Assembly: GCA_025353985.1 (NCBI GenBank)
Contig: JANXNT010000219.1
Location: 1-5,265, forward strand
DNA: 5,265 nt
Reading direction: 5' to 3'
Origin: Limnoglobus sp.
GTDB taxonomy: Bacteria; Planctomycetota; Planctomycetia; Gemmatales; Gemmataceae
Below are positions 1-5,265 of the stretch, one piece after another. A program made the translations under genes and the position numbers. Within the stretch, counting starts at the first letter, position 1. Each line of letters begins with the position of its first letter. A model generated the notes under the pieces. The model was given only the letters and a program-made list of their open reading frames with translations. It was not told the DNA's origin and did not search any database.

Positions 1-3000
1 GGCGTGCAAATTACCGATGTCGTGGCGGCGGGATTGGATCGCTGGCAGGTGCAATCGAACGCGGTGGCCACGAAGCCCGCGACGCTGACGCTGCAACTAC
101 GGGAGCCGATGACGACGGGTCGCGTGGTGCTTTCCGGGTTCGCACTGGCACCCACTGGCGGCGAGCCGTGGGTGGCCCCGATGGTGCGCCCGCTGGCGGC
201 GGCGTTGGCTGACGACAACATCGAGGCGCGATTCGCTCCGGATGTCAAACTCGAAGGCTGGGACGGTGGCGATACCCGCTTGATGCGGATCGCACAACCA
301 TCGGACCGCAGCCAAACGCTGGTATTTAAAGGAATTCCCACAACGACCGAAGCCGTTGGCCGTCGTGCGCCGACGTTCGCATTGCGTGCGGTGGCCGCCG
401 AATGGACGACGAAGGAGCAAGTCGATTGGCGAATCGAATCGTCGCGCATGACGCTGACAGCCCGCTATCAGTTGCAAATTGTGCGCGGCCCACTGACGCA
501 AATCGCGTTCAAAATTCCTGCCGGTTATTCGCCGATATTAGCGACGGCCACGCCCGCCGATCCGTCCGCAATTTGGAACCCCGGCCCGAACGGCACCTGG
601 ATTTTCGAGCCGACACGGGCGCTTTCGACGGGGCAGTCGATCGAACTCCGCGTCGAAGTTCGCCGTGCCGCGCCGGACTGGCCGACCGGCTCGAACCGTA
701 TTTTGCTACCCGTCCCGAAGGTTATTCCACTCGGTGCCAGCAGCCGCGAAGGTACACGCAGCGTTAGCCTGGGCACGATGTTCCGCGGCTGGATGACGCC
801 GACAATTGCCGATGCCGGCGCGTTACCCGATGGCTCGGTGGTGCCTTTCACGTTCAAAGGAAACGAACCCGATGGCATGCTCGTTCTTGCCCGGCGACGC
901 TCCGCCGTGACGGCATTTAACGACGTGACCGTATCGACAGCCAACGGCGAACGCACTGCGATCCATCGGATGAATTTGAAAGTCGAACGCGGCGAACTCG
1001 CGTCGATGGTTTTGTATTTACCGCTTGCTGCAAAGGGAAATTGGACGCTCGATGCACCCGGTGCGGATGTACGATTGCAACCGCACCCCGGTGCGGCGTT
1101 CCTGCCAGGCTTCGCGCCGTTGCTGGTTCCCGGCCCGTTCTGGCAAGTCGCGTTCGTGCGTCCACTGCGTACCGCTGCCACGATCACGATCCGCTACCGT
1201 GGGCCAGCCGATGCGAAGTTGCCGCTGCTCGTGGCGCTCGGCGTGGATGCCGCTCCGCCGCGCATCACCGTTGAAGGCCGCGACGAAACCATCGAAGCCG
1301 AACCGCTCGACCCGACGGCGGAAATTCCGACGTTCACGACACTGCGGCCACGCGGCCAATTACCCGTAAAAGCGGAAGCCACACCGTGGCGAATTACCGA
1401 TGTCAGTGCGGTGTCAGTCGTCGACGATGCGGGTCGTACGACAGTGACATTACGCGGGCATATCGCGTCGGCAGGCGGACGCATGTTGATGGTTCCCCTG
1501 CCCGAAGGTGCGGAAGTCGAATCGATCCTCATCGAAGGCAAGTGGGTCGATGCGCGCGGCGAAGGCACGCTGCTTTCGATCCCGATCCCCACCCCCGACG
1601 ACGACCCCGATTCGTTCGAATTACGCTACCGGTTGCCTGGCGAAATTCGTTGGCCATTCGGTAACATTCACACGATGATCCCCGAGTTTCCTGGCTGCAC
1701 CGATGGCGTGCGCGAGTCGTGGGAGATTTCGCCGAAGTTCGCGATTTGGCCAGACCTCGGACGCACGGTACCGCACGATCGCCGCCAAGTTTGGCTCGTC
1801 CCAGCGAGTGTGCCACTGCTGGCCGGGTACCTCTTCGCCATCGCGATTTTCGCTTTAGGGCTAGTCCGTTTGAAACATGGCCGTGTGGCTAGCCACACGA
1901 TGTTTCTATTCGCGATCGCGCTCGGGACGGCATCGTGGGTGGTGACACCGGGCTGGCAGTTTGCGCTCCGCCCTCCGCTGGTTGTTGCGCTACTGGCAGG
2001 CATCGCGTTTGCGACAATCGGGCGCGTCGATCGATCTGGTGCGAGCCGCGCCGCGGGTACCGCAGTCGCCATTTTCGCGGCCTTCGCCACGGTCGTAGGG
2101 CAACCCGTCGAACCCGTCACGGTCTATCTGATTCCCGGACCGATGGAGAATCCGGATCGCTTGAGCGTGCTCGTTCCGCAAACCGTCACGGATCGTTTGA
2201 CGGCGTTATTGGCACCCGAACTTCCTGCGGTGTTGCTCACCGCCGCCGAGTACACCGGGGCCGATGTCGACGGGCTGACCGCGTTCGATGCCACCTTCAC
2301 GTTGCACGTCACACGCGATGGCATCCAGACATTCGCGCTACCCCTGACCGGCATCCGACTGGAGTCGATTCGGCTCGATGGGGCCATCGCGTTCCCCGAT
2401 GTCACGCGGCCGGATCGGTACACAATTTCTCTTGATGGCAAGGGCAAACGCAGTTTGAAGGTACGATTCAGCGTGCCATCGCTATCGGTCGGTGGCGAGC
2501 GCGAAGTGCGGTTTGGCATACCGGATTTGCCTTCGTCGCGGGTTCGTTTCACGGCGGGGCCAACCGCGAAACAGGTGAACGTCGTCAGTCGGCGCGGCAG
2601 TCAAATTCGTACCAACGCGATGACCGTCGATGCCGATCACGGTGGGGGCCGAACGGTGGCGATTCGCTGGCGACAAGGCGGCACCGCCGACGCACCGCCC
2701 CGCGTCAGCGTCACGGAAGCGACGATCTGGGACATCGGCGAAAGCGAAGCCACCGCCACGGCGACGTTCAATTTTCGCATCGATGGCGGTGCACTATCGC
2801 GGTTCACGTTCGACATTCCACCAGACCTCGAACCAGGCCGCGCGACGATTCGTACCGCTGACGCAACGGCAATCAACGGCGTGCGAAGTTGGAAGCTCGC
2901 ACCCGCCGCGAACGGCTGGCAGACGCTAACAATCGAGACGCAAAATCTCGTCGACGGTGCCGCAACGATCGTGTTTCGCCTCGTACCACACGCACCGTTG

Positions 3001-4524
3001 TCCGTCCGCCCCGCACTCTTCGCACCGCGCGCTTACGGCGCATCGGTCGTCTCCAGTTACGTCGGCGTGCGGCTCCGCGATGCCGTCGTCGAGCGTTGGA
3101 ATAAGGAAAATCTCATCGACTTCCCCGCCGATGCGATTGCTCGCGATTTTGCCACCGTGCCTGAATTGCTCCTCGAAAAGCAGCCGCTTTCGCGTTCGTT
3201 TCGCCGCGAAGGAACCGGTGTGCCCGCAGTGCGGCCGATCTTGCGCGGCACCGTGGAACCCGTACCGAGTGGGCAGGAAATCATCTGGACGATCGGCCCG
3301 CGTGCCGATGTGGCCGGTACGGTGCGCTGGCCGCGCGAGGTCGCAGCGTTCGCGCTGGACTTTGAGATTCCCGGTGCGGTTACCCCGACCGACGTGCAAG
3401 CAACCGATATCATCGGTTGGGCACGAAAAGGCAACCGCGTTCGCGTCTGGTTCCGTAGCGAAGTGAAAGAACCGACTGTGCGTTGGAGCGGCATCTGGTC
3501 GGGTTATATCGCAAATAGTGTGAAGCCAGTGGAAGCCATCGAACTGCCGACTGTCATCGGTACGTCAGTCCGCGTGCGTGCGTGCGACGGCTGGGTGATC
3601 GTGCCGCAGGCGAACCGGAACGCGAAGCCACTGCCGCCACTTCGCCCGCGCGAAATGGCGTTCGCCATCGAACCCAACGCACCCGCATTACGACTGACGA
3701 TTACGCCACCGCCGACCGTGGCCGATGTGCGAATCTGGAAGTCGATCGAACGGGCGGACACGGCCATCGCGTACCGTGCGATTGCAGAGGTGCGCCTACC
3801 GACGGGACGATTGCACCATATCACGGTTCAACTCGGGCCGTTGCCGCCGAGTTCGGATGTGAAACTCGAATTGCCACCCGCAGTGATCCTCACCGAATCG
3901 ACTTCGACACCGACGACGCGGCGCTGGGAAATCCAGACGCCCGTCGATGCACAATCGCCTGTGCGGATCGGGTGCATCGTGCGTTTACCGTCGCGTGCAG
4001 GCTTTGTTTTGCCGCGATGGGAAATCGCAAGTGGCGGCGTGCCGATCCCGATTGTGGGGCGGTATCTCGCGGTCGGTTCGCCGGATATTCAGATCGCGCA
4101 AGTATCGGAGAATCGCCGCAGTTCGTGGCCCGCCGTGGTGCCGCCCGAACTCGAATCGTTGCGTGCCCGCGCGACATTTTGGACGACGAGCGGTGACGAA
4201 CCGATCGCGTTACGGATCGTCGAACCGACACTTGCACCGCCCGCGCCGCAACCGCGACCATCGTTTGCCGTGCCACTCGCAACGGCAACGGATACCCCCG
4301 CCGTGCCCCCTGTGTTGGCCGCGCTCGGCTGGTTCGTCGGCATGTCCGCGGTCGGCCTCATCCGCCTCTTGGGTTCGCGCCATTTTCGCCCCGAACTCCT
4401 CGTCGCGTTCGGCGTGTTAGCGGCGTTCGTCGGGGGCACCGGCTTCCTACTCGTGGTCGTGTTCGGCCTGCTCGCCCGCGCTTGGCGATTGTGGCAAATC
4501 CTCGCACGGCGAATTCTGCGTTAG
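1..4524 (+). CDS. Giant multi-module beta-rich membrane protein, 5' partial, function unknown
   Basis: The frame is open from the first base of the window to the TAG at 4522-4524. The GTG at 4-6 is only the first possible start in view and falls inside a beta module, so the true start, and probably a signal peptide, lies upstream. Residues are counted from the codon at 4-6. Residues 1-600 are beta-rich. Hydrophobic segments follow at about 603-622, 632-648, 657-673 and 683-699. A second beta-rich region spans about 705-1430, and C-terminal hydrophobic segments lie at about 1436-1453 and 1464-1491 before a basic tail. Basic loops (622-627, 674-682, 1454-1462 and the tail) fit the cytoplasm by the positive-inside rule, which places both large regions outside the membrane. 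At least seven degenerate modules share a G-x-L-x-x-(hydrophobic alternation)-P core. Only three cysteines occur (565, 1194, 1324). I recognise no catalytic motif. It resembles the large uncharacterised surface or envelope proteins typical of planctomycetes, which is recalled resemblance rather than a search result. A structural, adhesive or scaffolding role is inference. Confidence 0.93.
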   Translation, partial: GVQITDVVAAGLDRWQVQSNAVATKPATLTLQLREPMTTGRVVLSGFALAPTGGEPWVAPMVRPLAAALADDNIEARFAPDVKLEGWDGGDTRLMRIAQPSDRSQTLVFKGIPTTTEAVGRRAPTFALRAVAAEWTTKEQVDWRIESSRMTLTARYQLQIVRGPLTQIAFKIPAGYSPILATATPADPSAIWNPGPNGTWIFEPTRALSTGQSIELRVEVRRAAPDWPTGSNRILLPVPKVIPLGASSREGTRSVSLGTMFRGWMTPTIADAGALPDGSVVPFTFKGNEPDGMLVLARRRSAVTAFNDVTVSTANGERTAIHRMNLKVERGELASMVLYLPLAAKGNWTLDAPGADVRLQPHPGAAFLPGFAPLLVPGPFWQVAFVRPLRTAATITIRYRGPADAKLPLLVALGVDAAPPRITVEGRDETIEAEPLDPTAEIPTFTTLRPRGQLPVKAEATPWRITDVSAVSVVDDAGRTTVTLRGHIASAGGRMLMVPLPEGAEVESILIEGKWVDARGEGTLLSIPIPTPDDDPDSFELRYRLPGEIRWPFGNIHTMIPEFPGCTDGVRESWEISPKFAIWPDLGRTVPHDRRQVWLVPASVPLLAGYLFAIAIFALGLVRLKHGRVASHTMFLFAIALGTASWVVTPGWQFALRPPLVVALLAGIAFATIGRVDRSGASRAAGTAVAIFAAFATVVGQPVEPVTVYLIPGPMENPDRLSVLVPQTVTDRLTALLAPELPAVLLTAAEYTGADVDGLTAFDATFTLHVTRDGIQTFALPLTGIRLESIRLDGAIAFPDVTRPDRYTISLDGKGKRSLKVRFSVPSLSVGGEREVRFGIPDLPSSRVRFTAGPTAKQVNVVSRRGSQIRTNAMTVDADHGGGRTVAIRWRQGGTADAPPRVSVTEATIWDIGESEATATATFNFRIDGGALSRFTFDIPPDLEPGRATIRTADATAINGVRSWKLAPAANGWQTLTIETQNLVDGAATIVFRLVPHAPLSVRPALFAPRAYGASVVSSYVGVRLRDAVVERWNKENLIDFPADAIARDFATVPELLLEKQPLSRSFRREGTGVPAVRPILRGTVEPVPSGQEIIWTIGPRADVAGTVRWPREVAAFALDFEIPGAVTPTDVQATDIIGWARKGNRVRVWFRSEVKEPTVRWSGIWSGYIANSVKPVEAIELPTVIGTSVRVRACDGWVIVPQANRNAKPLPPLRPREMAFAIEPNAPALRLTITPPPTVADVRIWKSIERADTAIAYRAIAEVRLPTGRLHHITVQLGPLPPSSDVKLELPPAVILTESTSTPTTRRWEIQTPVDAQSPVRIGCIVRLPSRAGFVLPRWEIASGGVPIPIVGRYLAVGSPDIQIAQVSENRRSSWPAVVPPELESLRARATFWTTSGDEPIALRIVEPTLAPPAPQPRPSFAVPLATATDTPAVPPVLAALGWFVGMSAVGLIRLLGSRHFRPELLVAFGVLAAFVGGTGFLLVVVFGLLARAWRLWQILARRILR
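1872..1906. repeat. Long imperfect inverted repeat (hairpin) inside the giant gene
   Basis: The centre, 1882-1899, is a perfect 18-base palindrome, CGTGTGGCTAGCCACACG. It is flanked by GAAACAT at 1872-1878 and its exact complement ATGTTTC at 1900-1906. Three extra bases (GGC, 1879-1881) bulge the left arm. Sixteen bases can therefore pair with their partners in a cruciform, or about 14 to 15 pairs in an RNA hairpin with a minimal loop. The repeat is in frame and encodes about residues 624-634, the short basic loop between the first two membrane segments of the central cluster. It could be a copy of a dispersed palindromic repeat that landed in a tolerant loop, or a structure that acts in the mRNA. 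No T-run follows, so it is not a classical terminator. Confidence 0.85.
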
Positions 4525-4545
4525 GACGGTAGCGCTTCGGGCTAA

Positions 4546-5265
4546 TCAGTTTTTCGCTTGGGCCGCAATCAACTCGTTGATCCGCTTTGCGAAGCCGACG
4601 GGGTCCAGGATCTTCGAGCCTTCGGCGATCACAGCCTGATCGAGCAACAACCGTGCGAACGATTCGACTCGTGGGTCGTCGGGGTTTGCGGTATGAATCT
4701 CTCGTAGCGATTTCACGGCGGCGTGCTCGGGGTTCAATTCCAAGATCCGCTTGTTCTCGGCCGGTTGCTCGCCGTACTTTCGCATCAGGCGTTCCATGTT
4801 CGCGGTCATGCCGCCCGCTTGCGCCACGAGGCATGCCGCACTCTCGGTGAGCCGTTTCGTCAGGCGCACATCGGACGTTTCGGCGATTTTCATCTTTAGC
4901 GCGCTCATCAAGTTCGCGAACGACTCGGCCACATCGGCGAGGATCTCGTCGCCGGTTTCCTTCAAATCGCCACGATCGATGGCTTGCAGTGTCTTGCCCT
5001 TGTACTCGCCGAATTGCGGGATGACGAACTCGTCGATCGGCTCGCTCATCAAGAGCACGTCGTAGCCTTTGGCCTTGAAGGTTTCGAGGTACGGCGACCG
5101 GCGTAACAGTTCGGGGTTTTCGCCCGTCAGGAAGAAGATTTGCGGTTGGCCTTCGGGCATCTTGGCCACGTAATCTGCGAACGTCGTGTACGAACCGGCC
5201 TCCGTATTCATCGACTCGTACAGCATCAAGTCGGCCACTTTTTCGCGGTTGCTCCAGTCGCGGGC
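4546..5265 (-). CDS. htpG: Molecular chaperone HtpG (Hsp90 family), C-terminal 239 residues
   Basis: HtpG is the bacterial cytosolic Hsp90, an ATP-dependent homodimeric chaperone that remodels client proteins, often with DnaK. Its N-terminal ATPase domain and most of its middle domain lie beyond the window. The frame is open to base 5265; the GTG at 5238-5236 is an internal valine, because the residues before it (including DWSNREK) continue the family pattern. In visible residues, about 1-100 are the end of the middle domain, including the family's FADYVAKM-type segment (about 29-36) and EPIDEF at 75-80. The C-terminal dimerisation domain follows, with DVRLTKRLTESAACLV at 132-147, MERLMRK at about 156-162 and LELNPEH at 175-181. 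The TGA stop is at 4548-4546. The 239 residues match what is expected for the last two-fifths of a roughly 620-residue HtpG. The segment is intact, with no frameshift. One small departure is SAACLV where many family members have SPACLV. Promoter and heat-shock regulation cannot be seen here. Confidence 0.96.
   Translation of the reverse strand, partial: ARDWSNREKVADLMLYESMNTEAGSYTTFADYVAKMPEGQPQIFFLTGENPELLRRSPYLETFKAKGYDVLLMSEPIDEFVIPQFGEYKGKTLQAIDRGDLKETGDEILADVAESFANLMSALKMKIAETSDVRLTKRLTESAACLVAQAGGMTANMERLMRKYGEQPAENKRILELNPEHAAVKSLREIHTANPDDPRVESFARLLLDQAVIAEGSKILDPVGFAKRINELIAAQAKN

Noticed and set aside
1081..1096. Short palindrome CCGCACC / GGTGCGG
   Set aside because: It has 7-base GC-rich arms in GC-rich coding DNA, which is expected by chance.
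525..1187. Minus-strand open frame of 220 codons opposite the giant gene
   Set aside because: It lies wholly inside the plus-strand gene and has a low-complexity Arg/Ser/Pro composition typical of GC-rich shadow frames. It has no recognisable domain, and the plus-strand frame is clearly the coding one.
1911..1920. CGCGATCGCG, containing the cyanobacterial HIP1 octamer GCGATCGC, just downstream of the large palindrome
   Set aside because: I noticed only this one copy, and HIP1 is meaningful only when highly over-represented. The protein content does not suggest a cyanobacterium.
1668..2120. Minus-strand open frame of 150 codons over the central membrane cluster
   Set aside because: It is a shadow of the plus-strand coding sequence, and its composition does not look like a real protein.
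3401..3419. Inverted repeat CAACCGAT / ATCGGTTG with a 3-base spacer
   Set aside because: An 8-base arm inside coding sequence is not far above chance in 5 kb, and no context suggests a function.
3571..3585. Short tandem CGTG/CGTGCG run
   Set aside because: It has about three tetramer units in frame encoding Val/Arg/Ala residues, too short to be a notable repeat.
4530..4554. Possible intrinsic terminator: TAGC/GCTA stem around GCTTCGG, followed by five T's
   Set aside because: The stem is only 4 base pairs, and the T-run starts five bases after it, within the htpG coding end. This is too weak to call a terminator.
4358..4834. Minus-strand open frame spanning the 3' ends of both genes
   Set aside because: It overlaps htpG on the same strand in another frame and the giant gene in antisense. 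It is extremely Arg-rich, so it is a shadow frame.

Overview
The window holds two protein-coding genes in convergent (tail-to-tail) orientation. Both run off the window at their 5' ends, so neither start codon is visible. The sequence is GC-rich throughout, with no RNA gene, CRISPR array, transposase or other mobile-element gene that I can recognise. GC-rich coding, together with a giant multi-domain membrane-anchored beta-rich protein beside htpG, suggests a planctomycete, perhaps of the Gemmata group. This is an impression from protein style and base composition, not a proof.

Bases 1-4524 (+ strand) are one uninterrupted reading frame encoding at least 1,507 residues. It appears to be a very large envelope protein with two extended beta-rich ectodomains. 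The first lies upstream of a central cluster of about four membrane segments (about residues 603-699). The second lies between that cluster and a C-terminal membrane anchor (about residues 1436-1491). At least seven degenerate copies of a 65-80 residue beta module can be seen. I see no catalytic motif and assign no enzymatic function. Inside this gene, at the first cytoplasmic loop of the central membrane cluster, sits a striking 35-base inverted repeat.

Bases 4546-5265 (- strand) encode the last 239 residues of the Hsp90-family chaperone HtpG: the end of the middle domain and the whole C-terminal dimerisation domain.

The two stop codons are separated by only 21 bases, with no convincing intrinsic terminator between them. 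I see no functional link between the genes; they are probably just neighbours. The part most worth a second look is the giant protein: its repeat architecture, its two membrane clusters and the embedded palindrome.
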